Shown here: positions 26,465 through 36,607 of the stretch, in pieces | Position numbering within the stretch: the stretch's first letter is position 1 | Layout: each line of letters opens with the position of its first letter | Assembly (NCBI RefSeq): GCF_003992595.1 | Contig: NZ_RZNA01000018.1 | Span: 112,151-176,150, forward strand | From: Flagellimonas oceanensis | Lineage (GTDB): Bacteria; Bacteroidota; Bacteroidia; Flavobacteriales; Flavobacteriaceae | DNA: 64,000 nucleotides | Direction: 5' to 3' | Position numbers and translations under genes: made by a program | The notes under the pieces: generated by a model | What the model was told of the DNA's origin: nothing | Database searches by the model: none | Seen by the model: the letters and a program-made list of their open reading frames with translations, nothing else

Positions 26465-27019
26465 ATGGACCAAAAAAAATACAGTGATGAACATCTTCTT
26501 GTTGAGCAGCTGAAAGAAGGCTGCCAAGAAGCCTATGGATACCTTTTTGGGATATACCATAGAGAACTGTGCAATTACATGACGGTGGTCTCTGGCAGTA
26601 CAAGGGTCGCCGAAGATATAGCCCAACAAACTTTTATTAGGTTATGGGACAACAGGGAACGGTTGGTTGTCCAAGAAAACAAACTAAAGCATTACATCTT
26701 CAAAATAGCCTACCACCTCTTTATAGACTCAAAACGGAAAAAGAAAAAGGAATTTGAGTTGTTGGAGAGTCTCAAACAAGAAGCGTATCTGGAAGTTGCA
26801 GATACCGATGCTTCACTTTTTGAGGAACGATTGAAAAGAGTGGAGACCGAAATAGAAAACCTCCCCGAACAGTGTAAGCGGGTCTTTATAATGAGTAAAA
26901 AGGAAGGCCTTAAATACCAAGAGATCTCCGAGAGACTTGATATATCCATCAAAACTGTTGAAGTGCATATGGGCAAAGCACTGAAAAGACTTAGGGCCCA
27001 ACTGACCATTTTCTTCTAA
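26465..27019 (+). CDS. ECF sigma factor, FecI/Bacteroidota Sus type
   Basis: A 184-residue sigma-70 family protein. Region 2 (about 10-80) holds FGIYHRELCNYM and AEDIAQQTFIRLWDNRE; region 4 (about 118-175) holds IENLPEQCKRVFIMSKKEG and a helix-turn-helix ISIKTVEVHM. It is followed by a FecR-type gene, SusC and SusD, the standard order for trans-envelope signalling in which substrate uptake releases the sigma factor. It should drive the locus 27175-33340 and perhaps the enzymes behind it. Confidence 0.93.
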   Translation: MDQKKYSDEHLLVEQLKEGCQEAYGYLFGIYHRELCNYMTVVSGSTRVAEDIAQQTFIRLWDNRERLVVQENKLKHYIFKIAYHLFIDSKRKKKKEFELLESLKQEAYLEVADTDASLFEERLKRVETEIENLPEQCKRVFIMSKKEGLKYQEISERLDISIKTVEVHMGKALKRLRAQLTIFF

Positions 27020-27174
27020 AAACCTCTCTGTAGGTTCATTTTCCCTGAATTGTTCCTTCTAAAGTTTCAGGGCAAAAAAAGCATACTCCATAATTTTTGT
27101 GTTAAAAAAATAAATTCAGGTAAGGGTTTTTTGAAAAACTGCGTCTGTTTTATAAAAGAGATAAATTTTCACCG

Positions 27175-28353
27175 ATGACCAAGTTCGATATAAGAAGAAC
27201 TATTACAAGATACATCAACCAGGAAGCTACCCAAGAAGAATTGTCAATGTTGTATGAGTGGGTAAAAAAGGGGAACAACCAAGAAGTGTTCAAAAAGTAT
27301 GTTCAGGCAGATTTCCTGATAAATTATCAGAACAGATCTTGGAAGTCTGAGGAAGCCTTCAAAAATTTCTTGGAAACCATAAAAGAGAATGACTCCAAAA
27401 AGGTAAGGTCATTGTTGGTACGCGGAGATATGTGGAAATATGCGGCTGCCATAGTGGTAATTGTATCCACATCCTTGTTTGCATTGCTATACAGTACTCC
27501 GCAAGAGGATATGACTCCTCGAGTGGACTTAAATATGATAACGTTGCAATTGGAGAATGGTGAAGTGTTGAATCTAGACCCAAGTGCCAATGGAACGATT
27601 AAAAGCAAAAAGGGAAATACTGTTTTTTCTTTGGTAGAAGGAGTACTCACCCAAAAGAATGGAACCAAAGGGAAGAAAGTGGAAAAAAACAATGTACTGA
27701 AGATCCCTTATGGGAAAAAGCTCTCGGTAACCCTACAAGATGGTACCGTGGTCATGTTGAATTCGGGGTCTACATTGAGCTATCCGGCTAGTTTTTCCGG
27801 GAAGGACAAAAGAGAGGTGTATTTGCAGGGAGAAGCCTTTTTTGAAGTGGCCAAGAACCCGGAACAACCGTTTTTTGTCAAAACCAATACAATATATACC
27901 CAAGTGTATGGTACAGTGTTCAATGTATCCGCTTATACAGAGGATGGAGTGGCGGAAGTGGTTTTGGTAGAAGGCTCGGTAGGAGTTGGGGAAGTTGATG
28001 TAAATACCTCCAAAACCCCACAAATGCTAAAGCCCTCACAAAAAGCTTCAAAGCTACTTGATGTGGAGAGTGGTTTTGTTGTGGAAGATGTGGATGTTTC
28101 TTCATATGTGTCGTGGACCAAAGGCATATTGACCTTTGAAAACGAGGCGATGTCCAACATTATAAAAAAGCTGGAGCGTCAGTATAACATACGGATTATA
28201 AACCAATTTGAAGAATTGGGTGAGCGAAGATTCACGGGAATGTTCGATGTGGAGGACATAGACCGGGTTTTGAAAACAATTCAGACCCATACCCGCTTCA
28301 GCTATCAAAAAGAAGGAAAAACAATAACAATAAAAGAACCTAACAAACAATAG
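27175..28353 (+). CDS. FecR-type anti-sigma factor
   Basis: A 392-residue inner-membrane protein. The cytoplasmic N-terminal part (1-85) would hold the sigma factor, one membrane helix follows (about 86-105, YAAAIVVIVSTSLFALLY), and the periplasmic part has the FecR domain (IPYGKKLSVTLQDGT to about 280) and a DUF4974-type C-terminal domain (about 310-388). It receives the signal from the STN domain of the adjacent SusC. The gene lies 155 bases after the sigma factor; a 7-bp hairpin (27043-27072) is in that gap. Confidence 0.92.
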   Translation: MTKFDIRRTITRYINQEATQEELSMLYEWVKKGNNQEVFKKYVQADFLINYQNRSWKSEEAFKNFLETIKENDSKKVRSLLVRGDMWKYAAAIVVIVSTSLFALLYSTPQEDMTPRVDLNMITLQLENGEVLNLDPSANGTIKSKKGNTVFSLVEGVLTQKNGTKGKKVEKNNVLKIPYGKKLSVTLQDGTVVMLNSGSTLSYPASFSGKDKREVYLQGEAFFEVAKNPEQPFFVKTNTIYTQVYGTVFNVSAYTEDGVAEVVLVEGSVGVGEVDVNTSKTPQMLKPSQKASKLLDVESGFVVEDVDVSSYVSWTKGILTFENEAMSNIIKKLERQYNIRIINQFEELGERRFTGMFDVEDIDRVLKTIQTHTRFSYQKEGKTITIKEPNKQ

Positions 28354-28418
28354 TGCTTATGATTTGAAGAACCAGTAGACCAAAAAACGAATACTTAACT
28401 AACTAGACTAAAAGAATT

Positions 28419-31400
28419 ATGAAAAAAACCAAAACTATCCATGCTTTGTCGCCAAAGGTCGGTAGAAGAATATTATGCTGTTTTTTCTTACTGTTTATAT
28501 TCGGCCATTTGAAAGCGGCATCATGTACGCAAGAGGATATTGTTGCCATAAGCTTTGAGAATACGAAGCTAGGGGATGTATTTGAAATGATTACAGAATC
28601 AACCGGATACAAGTTTTTCTATGAAGCTTCCGATGTTGACCTGAACCATAAGGTATCCATATCCCGCAAAGACCTTTGTGTTGAAGATTTCATGAAAGAA
28701 CTTTTCAAGGATACGGACCTGTACTTTGAGGTGATCGCAAGGCAAATTGTGGTGAAGCACAAAGACAAGGGGCCACTGCCCAATTTAGTTCCCCAGAAAA
28801 GAATTGATGCACCAAAGCCGCAGTCCAACCTTTCGGGTACGGTTCTGGACGAAGCAGGTATGCCCTTGCCGGGGGCAAGTATTGTGGCCAAAGGGACCAC
28901 AGTGGGTACAACTACCGATTTTGACGGGAAATTTACCATTACATTGCCAGCAGGTGTTACCGAAATCCAAGTAACCTATATTGGGTATAGACCCAAAGAA
29001 GTGAATGTGGCAGGACAGACCTCCATCACGGTTTCCATGGAACAGGATGCCGCTGCCCTTGAAGAAGTTGTGGTAGTGGGGTATGGAACATTGGCCAAAA
29101 CCAAGGTGACAGGTTCTGTAGTCTCCATTACCCCAGAAACCATTGTTGAGGTTCCCGCACTGACCCCGGAAGGTGCCCTGATCGGCCAAGTTTCCGGTGT
29201 GCAGGTACAGGAAGTCTCCGGTGAACCAGGAGCGGCCCCTAACATTAGGGTGCGTGGTTCAGGTTCTATTTCTGCGGGAAACGACCCATTGTTTGTTGTG
29301 GACGGAATCCCTATTTCGCGTAACCTTACCTCATCAAGTCAGTTGGGAGGTGTTGCCAATAGAAGGGCTACGTTCCAACCCCCGACCATTAATCCATTGG
29401 CTACGCTAAATCCAAATGATATTGAATCCATTCAAGTACTCAAGGATGCAAGTGCCGCAGCTATTTATGGATCTAGGGGAGGTAATGGGGTTCTTTTGAT
29501 CACCACCAAGAAAGGGTCCAACTCTGAAGAAGGAGTATTTTCTTTTGATTCTTATGTGAGCATACAGTCCGTTGCCAATAAGTTGGATTTGATGAATGCC
29601 CAAGAATTGATAGACTATACTACGGATGCCAGGAACAACAATTATCTGGCCTCTGTTGATGGAGCTTCCATCAATGATCCCATAGGACCCGGAGATAGAG
29701 GGAATGCCAACTACGAACTACCGGAATCCTTTGTTAACTGGGATGGTACGGATACTGATTGGCAAGACCTTATCTTTAAGACCGGGATAGTTCAGAGTTA
29801 CAATTTTTCATACGCATCACCGGTAAGGAACAAGACAAGTTTTTATGTATCCACGGGCTATTTTTCCCAAACCGGGGTTATAGATAAGGCGAAGTTTGAG
29901 CGGTACTCCGTACTGCTGAACCTAAATTCCCAACTTGCCAAAAAGTTGAACTTGGATGTAAGATTGGCCCCGACCGTTACCGAAAACCAACGGGTACCGG
30001 CATCTTCACCTTATTTTGCCACGCCTCCAGGTATCGTCTATTCAGCCATAGTGCATTCTCCAACAGTGAGTCCATACAATCCTGACGGTACCATAAACCA
30101 ACTGAACAACCAATCCTATTTGGGAGGTGGGACCACAACGGCAAGTAATCCTTTGGCAATCATCGAAGCCGTGGATGACCAAATATTCCAATTTCAGACA
30201 AGGGGAAGCCTTGCATTGACTTACGATATTTTACCGGAGTTGAGTTTTAAGACCTTCGGAGGGGCATACATTAATTTGTACAATCAGGATTTTTACCGTG
30301 CCAACACATTGTTGTACAGAAATTCGGCGGATGGTAACCCGTATGGACAGGCATCATCTTCCACAGAGACCAATTGGCTTTGGGAGAATACCCTCAATTG
30401 GAAAAAGGAATTTGGAGACCATTACTTGGATGCTGTTTTGGGATATACCGCCCAAAAGGACAATTTGACATTGAAACAGGTATTGGCCAACAACTATCCG
30501 GATGATTTGGTTCCCACCATCAGTGGGGGACAGGTGTTTGGTGGCACCTCTGTAAAGGAACAGTGGTCGTTATTGTCCTCTCTATTCAGGGTCAACTACA
30601 GTTACAAGGACAAGTATTTGTTTACCGGTACGATTCGTTCCGATAAATCATCCAGATTCGGAAAGAATAACCAAACGGGATATTTTCCTTCTTTCTCGGT
30701 TGGATGGCGATTGAACGAAGAATCGTTCTTGGTCGGGTCAGAAACCGTTTCCGAGCTAAAACTTAGATTGAGTTGGGGGCAGACGGGTAACTTTGAGATT
30801 CCCAATTATGGGGCCGTTGGCCTATTATCCCCCCAAAACTATAACTTGGGAGGAAATGAAATCAACGGTTTGGTCCAGAGTACCATTCCCAATCCCAATC
30901 TGACTTGGGAGAAATCGGAACAGATTGATGCAGGTATTGAACTGGGATTGTTCAACAATCGAGTTTTTCTTTTGGCCGATTACTACGATACAAAAACCAG
31001 AGATTTGTTGTTGAATGTTGCCATTTCCTCGGTATCTGGGTTTGAAACTACGTTGAGAAATCTTGGTGAAGTACAAAACAGGGGATTTGAGATTGCGTTG
31101 AGCACCAAGAATTTTGTAGGAGATTTTACGTGGAATACGGATATCAATTTTTCAACCAATAAGAATGAAGTGCTTTCGCTCAATGAAGGAAACGAACCCA
31201 TTTATTCTTCAGGTAGTGCCGGTGTACGCCACGTAACAAGGGTAGGAGACCCGATAGGAAGCTATTACGGATATGTAGTGGACGGTATATACCAATCACA
31301 GGCAGAAATAGATAGTGCTCCCCTGGATACCCAGGCTCCTGATCCAGGTGTCGGTGATTTCAAGTTCAAGGACATTGATGGGGACGGAGAGATCACTCCA

Positions 31401-31943
31401 GATGATAGAACGGTTACCGGGAGTTATTTTCCGGATTTTACCTGGGGGGTAAACAATAGGTTCAAGTACAAGAACATAGATTTGAGCTTCTTGATCCAAG
31501 GAGTCGAAGGGAATGAGATCTTGAACCTTACCTCAAGACATATGAAGAACGGGGAGGCCAATTTTAATTCCTATGCCATTTTCAATGAACGATGGAGGTC
31601 GCCTTCCGACCCTGGGAACGGGTCGATTCCACGGGCGGACAGAGAATCTGGAAATCATGGAAATAACAACAGACCGTCTTCTTTCCAAGTAGAGGATGGG
31701 TCGTATATCCGATTGAGGAATGTGACCTTGGGTTATACATTGCCAACCAATAATCTTTTTGGAAGCAACATCCAGAAACTTAGGTTCTATGTTACGGGAA
31801 CAAATCTTTTTACGATTACCGATTACCTTGGTTACAACCCAGAGGTGAGTAGTATTACCACGAACAGTTTAACCCCGGGCGAGGATTATGGAGCATTTCC
31901 ATTGACCAAATCCTTTACCCTAGGAGTAAACTTAAAGTTCTAA
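28419..31943 (+). CDS. SusC/RagA-type TonB-dependent transporter with STN domain
   Basis: A 1174-residue outer-membrane transporter. After a signal peptide (to about 34) it has an STN signalling domain (about 45-113), a carboxypeptidase-D-like regulatory domain (LSGTVLDEAGMPLPGASI, about 137-212), a plug (VVVGYGTLAKTKVTG and DPLFVVDGIPIS) and a long barrel ending FTLGVNLKF. With SusD it imports large substrates using the TonB system. The STN domain and the upstream FecI/FecR pair mean that it also reports substrate binding to the sigma factor. Confidence 0.95.
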   Translation: MKKTKTIHALSPKVGRRILCCFFLLFIFGHLKAASCTQEDIVAISFENTKLGDVFEMITESTGYKFFYEASDVDLNHKVSISRKDLCVEDFMKELFKDTDLYFEVIARQIVVKHKDKGPLPNLVPQKRIDAPKPQSNLSGTVLDEAGMPLPGASIVAKGTTVGTTTDFDGKFTITLPAGVTEIQVTYIGYRPKEVNVAGQTSITVSMEQDAAALEEVVVVGYGTLAKTKVTGSVVSITPETIVEVPALTPEGALIGQVSGVQVQEVSGEPGAAPNIRVRGSGSISAGNDPLFVVDGIPISRNLTSSSQLGGVANRRATFQPPTINPLATLNPNDIESIQVLKDASAAAIYGSRGGNGVLLITTKKGSNSEEGVFSFDSYVSIQSVANKLDLMNAQELIDYTTDARNNNYLASVDGASINDPIGPGDRGNANYELPESFVNWDGTDTDWQDLIFKTGIVQSYNFSYASPVRNKTSFYVSTGYFSQTGVIDKAKFERYSVLLNLNSQLAKKLNLDVRLAPTVTENQRVPASSPYFATPPGIVYSAIVHSPTVSPYNPDGTINQLNNQSYLGGGTTTASNPLAIIEAVDDQIFQFQTRGSLALTYDILPELSFKTFGGAYINLYNQDFYRANTLLYRNSADGNPYGQASSSTETNWLWENTLNWKKEFGDHYLDAVLGYTAQKDNLTLKQVLANNYPDDLVPTISGGQVFGGTSVKEQWSLLSSLFRVNYSYKDKYLFTGTIRSDKSSRFGKNNQTGYFPSFSVGWRLNEESFLVGSETVSELKLRLSWGQTGNFEIPNYGAVGLLSPQNYNLGGNEINGLVQSTIPNPNLTWEKSEQIDAGIELGLFNNRVFLLADYYDTKTRDLLLNVAISSVSGFETTLRNLGEVQNRGFEIALSTKNFVGDFTWNTDINFSTNKNEVLSLNEGNEPIYSSGSAGVRHVTRVGDPIGSYYGYVVDGIYQSQAEIDSAPLDTQAPDPGVGDFKFKDIDGDGEITPDDRTVTGSYFPDFTWGVNNRFKYKNIDLSFLIQGVEGNEILNLTSRHMKNGEANFNSYAIFNERWRSPSDPGNGSIPRADRESGNHGNNNRPSSFQVEDGSYIRLRNVTLGYTLPTNNLFGSNIQKLRFYVTGTNLFTITDYLGYNPEVSSITTNSLTPGEDYGAFPLTKSFTLGVNLKF

Positions 31944-31960
31944 CCTAAAAAATGGAAAAC

Positions 31961-33340
31961 ATGAAACGAGTTCTATATATAATACTATGCACGGTTCTAT
32001 TCGCCGGATGTAGTGAAGACTTTACCGACCTTGCACCAGTATCCAATAGGAATGAAGCCGATTTCTATAATTCTGCGGATGATTTTGAAGTGGCCATCAA
32101 TGCAAGTTATTCAGGGCTTCAAAGCACAGGAATTTATGGAAGGGGGTATTGGACCATGTTCGAGATGCGAAGCGATAATACCGATCAAGGTCCGGATGCC
32201 ACAGGGTTGGCACGTCAATACACCGAAATCAATTCCTTTACCGAAGATGCGTTGAACGAGCAGATTACTTCCGCATGGAGTGAATCGTACAAGGTGATTG
32301 CCAATTGCAACGTGATTTTGGAACGGATACCTAATGTGGAAATGGATGCCTCCCTAAAGAACAGGGTCACAGGAGAAGCACTGTTCATTAGATCATTGGT
32401 GTACTATCATATGGCCATCGGTTTTGGAAACATCCCTTTACAGCTTACACCATATATCTCTGGGGAAGAGCTGACACAGGTCGACCAAAACACGATTTTG
32501 GGACAATTGGTCACGGACCTGACCGCGGCCGAAGATGCCTTACCGGTTTCTTACTCGGGCAGTGAAGTGGGAAAAGCAACAAAGGGAGCGGCTGCTACTC
32601 TTTTGGCCAAGGTATTGCTGACCTTGGGTGAAGATTCTGCTGCTGAAACGGTACTTCGGAGAATCATAGCCAATTATGGATATGAACTGCTTCCAGACTA
32701 TGCCGATTTATGGGGTGTGGCCAATGAGAACAATGCGGAATCCATTTTTGAGGTGCAATACATCAGTGGGGGGATTGGACAAGGAAGCCTTTTTACCAAC
32801 GATTTTTCACCCAGTACCGATTTGCAAACAGGCTCAGGATTTGGGCGAAACCGACCTACGGTTTCCATGTTGGAGGCATATGAGGACGGTGACCTTCGGT
32901 ATGATATATCGATGGGGGATTCTTATGTGGATTTGGAAGGAGAGACCATAGAAGCTAGGTACATCAAAAAGTACCGATCTGATTTGGCAATTGAAAACGA
33001 TTCCGATACCAACTTTGTGGTTTTTAGATATGCAGATGTACTTCTTATGCTGGCCGAAGCATTGGGGGAAACACCCGAAAGCTATGATTTGATCAATGAG
33101 ATTAGGAATAGGGTAAATCTTCCCGATATTGATGCCTCCACTCCAGGAACCTTCGAAGAAAAACTATTGCAGGAAAGAAGAGTGGAGCTTGCTTTTGAGA
33201 ACCATAGATGGCCAGATTTAAAACGCTTTGGTATGGTGGATAAAATCCAGGATGCTGAACCCTTCATCACCGGGACAAGGGAGTTTTTCTATATCCCACA
33301 ACGTGAGATGGACATTAACCCAAATTTTGTACAGAACTAA
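31961..33340 (+). CDS. SusD/RagB-type substrate-binding lipoprotein
   Basis: A 459-residue surface lipoprotein that caps the SusC barrel. The ATG at 31961 gives a signal with a lipobox (VLFAGC); an ATG three codons earlier is possible. The helical TPR-like core and C-terminal RagB part are present (INEIRNRVNLPDI, RRVELAFENHRWPDLKRF). It follows SusC by 17 bases. The substrate is not readable; the enzymes downstream suggest a sugar polymer or acetylated amino sugar. Confidence 0.93.
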   Translation: MKRVLYIILCTVLFAGCSEDFTDLAPVSNRNEADFYNSADDFEVAINASYSGLQSTGIYGRGYWTMFEMRSDNTDQGPDATGLARQYTEINSFTEDALNEQITSAWSESYKVIANCNVILERIPNVEMDASLKNRVTGEALFIRSLVYYHMAIGFGNIPLQLTPYISGEELTQVDQNTILGQLVTDLTAAEDALPVSYSGSEVGKATKGAAATLLAKVLLTLGEDSAAETVLRRIIANYGYELLPDYADLWGVANENNAESIFEVQYISGGIGQGSLFTNDFSPSTDLQTGSGFGRNRPTVSMLEAYEDGDLRYDISMGDSYVDLEGETIEARYIKKYRSDLAIENDSDTNFVVFRYADVLLMLAEALGETPESYDLINEIRNRVNLPDIDASTPGTFEEKLLQERRVELAFENHRWPDLKRFGMVDKIQDAEPFITGTREFFYIPQREMDINPNFVQN

Positions 33341-33545
33341 GCAATGACTTTGATTACGTTATAATGTGTTTTCATTATTTAAGTTAGTTTGATTGGTAGC
33401 GCCCCAAAAGACCATGAATCCCTACTTATGATGCTATGGGTGCCATTGTCAAAAAGGACAGGGGTCCGTTTCATAAAGTTGCTTTAAAAGAATCGACCAA
33501 AATCACAATTATTAAATTTTTAAGGAACCTAATATAGATTATACG

Positions 33546-34433
33546 ATGAGAAAATTAATGATGGCAATTTGCCTTTGCTTTGCCTTTGCAACCATCCAGG
33601 CACAAGAAAAAAAAGTACTCAATATTATAGCCATTGGGGCACACCCTGATGACTGTGACTCAAAATTCGGGGGTACTGCAGCACTCTTTGCAAAAATGGG
33701 CCACAATGTGAAATTTTTGGCGTTGACCAACGGAGACGCAGGCCACCAAAGCATGGGAGGAGGGCCATTGGCCAAAAAGCGCAGACAAGAGGCCAAGGAT
33801 GCGGCCAAAGCTTTGGGTATTGCGGAATACGAAGTTCTGGATAACCATGATGGGGAGCTGTTTCCCACTTTGAACGTTCGACTGGAGGTAATCCGAAGAA
33901 TACGTGGCTGGAACGCTGATATCGTTTTAGGGTTGAGACCCAATGATTATCATCCCGATCATAGAAATGCAGGTTCCGTTGTACAAGATGCAGCCTACAT
34001 GAACATTGTGCCCAACGTAGCTCCGGACACACCACCCCTTAAAAAGAATCCAGTTTTTCTATACATGAGCGACCACTTTAAAAAGCCATACCCATTCCAA
34101 AAAGACATTGCGGTGATAGTGGATGATGTGATCGATACCAAAGTCAAAGGTTTGGCGGCCCACGATTCACAAATGTTCGAATGGTTGCCATGGACCAATG
34201 GAATGGACCTTGCCACCATTCCCAAAGGAGAAAAGGAAAGACTGGCATGGCTGAAGGACAGATGGATGAACAGAAAACCCGATGCCGGCACTTTGGAAGT
34301 CGTAAAGAAGTGGTATCCCAACGTGGATGTCTCCAAAGTAAAGCAGGTGGAGTTCTTTGAGATTTGCGAGTATGGAAAACAACCGACCGAAGAAGAAATC
34401 AAGGAATTGTTCCCCATGCTGGGTACAGAATAG
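33546..34433 (+). CDS. PIG-L family deacetylase, exported
   Basis: A 295-residue zinc-dependent deacetylase-like enzyme with a signal peptide (ending IQAQ, about 20). The metal and catalytic motifs are GAHPDD and HPDHR. Family members remove acetyl groups from N-acetylglucosamine-containing molecules or related amides. It lies 205 bases after SusD and 47 bases before a sugar permease, so it probably trims an acetylated substrate in the periplasm. The 205-base gap shows no gene that I can support. Confidence 0.9.
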   Translation: MRKLMMAICLCFAFATIQAQEKKVLNIIAIGAHPDDCDSKFGGTAALFAKMGHNVKFLALTNGDAGHQSMGGGPLAKKRRQEAKDAAKALGIAEYEVLDNHDGELFPTLNVRLEVIRRIRGWNADIVLGLRPNDYHPDHRNAGSVVQDAAYMNIVPNVAPDTPPLKKNPVFLYMSDHFKKPYPFQKDIAVIVDDVIDTKVKGLAAHDSQMFEWLPWTNGMDLATIPKGEKERLAWLKDRWMNRKPDAGTLEVVKKWYPNVDVSKVKQVEFFEICEYGKQPTEEEIKELFPMLGTE

Positions 34434-34480
34434 GAGTGGACCAATATTTGGAACCCCAAGATTAAAATAACCAACCAAAA

Positions 34481-35743
34481 ATGGAGCACAACAAGGCCAC
34501 AACCAAAAGATATTTTCACATCATTGGGTTGGTAATGATCGTATTCTTTGTAATATCCTTCATCACCAACATACTGAACTCCATAATAGTGGATGTTAAG
34601 GGTAGTTTTGATCTAAGTCTGACTTTGACAGGCCTACTGCCATTTACATTCTTTATCGCATATGGGATCATGTCCATACCTGCAGGGTTCCTTTCCGAAA
34701 GGTTTAGTGAGAAGACCTTACTGTCCGTATCCTTTCTGGTAATGGCCATTGCCTCTATGGGCTTTGCCCTTACCCCACAGTACAGCGTGTTCAGTATTAC
34801 ACTATTTATACTGGGTTGTTGTATGGCGGTCCTTCAGGTCATTATTAATCCCATGTTACGCGTGGCCGGAGGTGAGGAACATTTTGCCTTCAACTCGGTA
34901 CTGGCGCAATTGGTGTTTGGGTCAGCGTCTTTTTTAAGTCCTTATCTCTATAAATACTTGGTGAACAAGGAAGAGGTTTCCAACGATATGATTGCAGACA
35001 TGTTGCGGGGATGGGTGCCTGAGGATTTGCCTTGGGCCTCGCTCTATATTGTGTTTGCCGGAATATCCCTTTTGTTGTTTTTCTATGTTTTTTTTACCAA
35101 ATATCCAAAGTTTGAAAAGACTGAGGAGGAAAGGGCAGGGGACAAAAGCTCCTATTGGGATTTATTGAAAAACAAATGGACCTTACTGTATTTTATAGGG
35201 ATGTTTTGTTATGTGGGTACGGAACAAGGTGTTGGAAATTGGATATCCCAATTCTTATCCGAATACCACGGACTTGACCCACAAACCACAGGAGCTGACA
35301 CTGTATCCTATTTTTGGGCCATGTTGACGGTAGGATGTCTGCTGGGCCTTCTATTGTTGAAGTTTATGGATAGCCGGAAACTGTTGATTTTCGCAACATC
35401 CATAACCATAGTCTGTCTTATTTTGGCCTTGACAGGCTCATCCCAAATGGCATTGATAGGTTTTCCAATGGTAGGATTCTTTATTTCGGTAATGTATTCC
35501 ATTATAGTTTCATTGGCGCTCAACTCGGTAAAGGAACACCATGGTTCGTTGTCCGGAATTTTATGTACCGGTATAGCAGGTGGGGCGGTCATTCCATTTA
35601 TGGTAGGGGGGCTGGGTGAAATGTTGACCCTGAAATCTGGAATGTTTTTTCTGATACTGCCCTTGGCATTTATTCTTTCCATCGGCTTTTGGGCCAAACC
35701 CTTGGTAAATAATAAGACGATAAGCTTAAAGAAGGAACAGTGA
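34481..35743 (+). CDS. MFS sugar permease, FHS/FucP-like
   Basis: A 420-residue twelve-helix transporter. The first helices read FVISFITNILNSIIV and PFTFFIAYGIMSIPAGFLSER, matching the fucose/glucose/galactose:H+ symporter family; a central loop separates two six-helix halves (about 200-225). It should move a monosaccharide into the cytoplasm. Its stop overlaps the GTG start of the ROK kinase gene, so import and phosphorylation are coupled. Confidence 0.88.
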   Translation: MEHNKATTKRYFHIIGLVMIVFFVISFITNILNSIIVDVKGSFDLSLTLTGLLPFTFFIAYGIMSIPAGFLSERFSEKTLLSVSFLVMAIASMGFALTPQYSVFSITLFILGCCMAVLQVIINPMLRVAGGEEHFAFNSVLAQLVFGSASFLSPYLYKYLVNKEEVSNDMIADMLRGWVPEDLPWASLYIVFAGISLLLFFYVFFTKYPKFEKTEEERAGDKSSYWDLLKNKWTLLYFIGMFCYVGTEQGVGNWISQFLSEYHGLDPQTTGADTVSYFWAMLTVGCLLGLLLLKFMDSRKLLIFATSITIVCLILALTGSSQMALIGFPMVGFFISVMYSIIVSLALNSVKEHHGSLSGILCTGIAGGAVIPFMVGGLGEMLTLKSGMFFLILPLAFILSIGFWAKPLVNNKTISLKKEQ

Positions 35744-36585
35744 AAGGGATTGGAGCAGAGGTTCTTGGGGTTGATATAGGTGGAACTAAGATCAAATCGG
35801 GCAGGGTGATGGGAAACAGAATAGTGGATACCCATCTCATTGAAGTAAATCGAGATGATTCAGAGGAAATTGCCCTCAATAAGGTGTTTGGGGCCATTGA
35901 TGAGCTTATGACTGATTCAATTCGAGCCATAGGTATAGGTGTTCCCGCGGTAGTAGATCCAGATTCAGGAATGGTATATGATGTACAAAACATTCCATCT
36001 TGGACAAAAGTTCCTTTGAGAAGAAAAGTTCAAGATCGGTACAATGTGCCTGTCCATATTAACAACGATGCCAACTGTTTCGCGTTGGGCGAGAAGCATT
36101 TTGGGAAAGCCATGGGATATTCGAATTGTGTAGCGCTTTCATTGGGAACAGGATTGGGTATGGGCATTTTGGTGGATGGAAAGCTATACAATGGCGTACT
36201 GTGCGGAGCGGGGGAAGTAGGTATGATTCCTTATAAGGATGGGATTATGGAGCATTATGCAGGTAGTTTTTTCTTTGATGAAAAATACGGGGAGTCGGCC
36301 AAAGCCTTATTCAGGAAGGCCATGGATAAAGATAAGTTAGCTCTACAGGCGTACAAGGAATACGGAGTTCATCTAGGAGAAGCCATCAAGGCCATTCTTT
36401 ATATGTATGCTCCCCAAGCCATAGTCCTTGGCGGATCCATAAGCAAGGCATATGCGTTTTTTAAAGAATCGATGCATGAAACCTTAATTTCATTTGCTTA
36501 TCAAAAACAATTGGAACAAACAAAAATTGAAACATCAGACTTAATGGATGCTCCCATATTGGGCGCGGCTGCATTGTGTCTGTAA
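35740..36585 (+). CDS. ROK-family sugar kinase
   Basis: A 281-residue cytoplasmic kinase of the actin/hexokinase fold, beginning with GTG inside the previous stop. Phosphate-binding GVDIGGTKIKSG (8-19), the active-site NNDANC region (Asp as base) and the adenosine loop SLGTGLGMGILVDG are present. The usual GH motif and the Cys cluster that binds zinc in ROK kinases are replaced by CGAGEVGMIPYKDG, so the zinc site is absent. It would phosphorylate the imported sugar, such as a hexose or amino sugar. Confidence 0.88.
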   Translation: MKGIGAEVLGVDIGGTKIKSGRVMGNRIVDTHLIEVNRDDSEEIALNKVFGAIDELMTDSIRAIGIGVPAVVDPDSGMVYDVQNIPSWTKVPLRRKVQDRYNVPVHINNDANCFALGEKHFGKAMGYSNCVALSLGTGLGMGILVDGKLYNGVLCGAGEVGMIPYKDGIMEHYAGSFFFDEKYGESAKALFRKAMDKDKLALQAYKEYGVHLGEAIKAILYMYAPQAIVLGGSISKAYAFFKESMHETLISFAYQKQLEQTKIETSDLMDAPILGAAALCL

Positions 36586-36607
36586 AATGTATAATCGTAT
36601 TGCACAA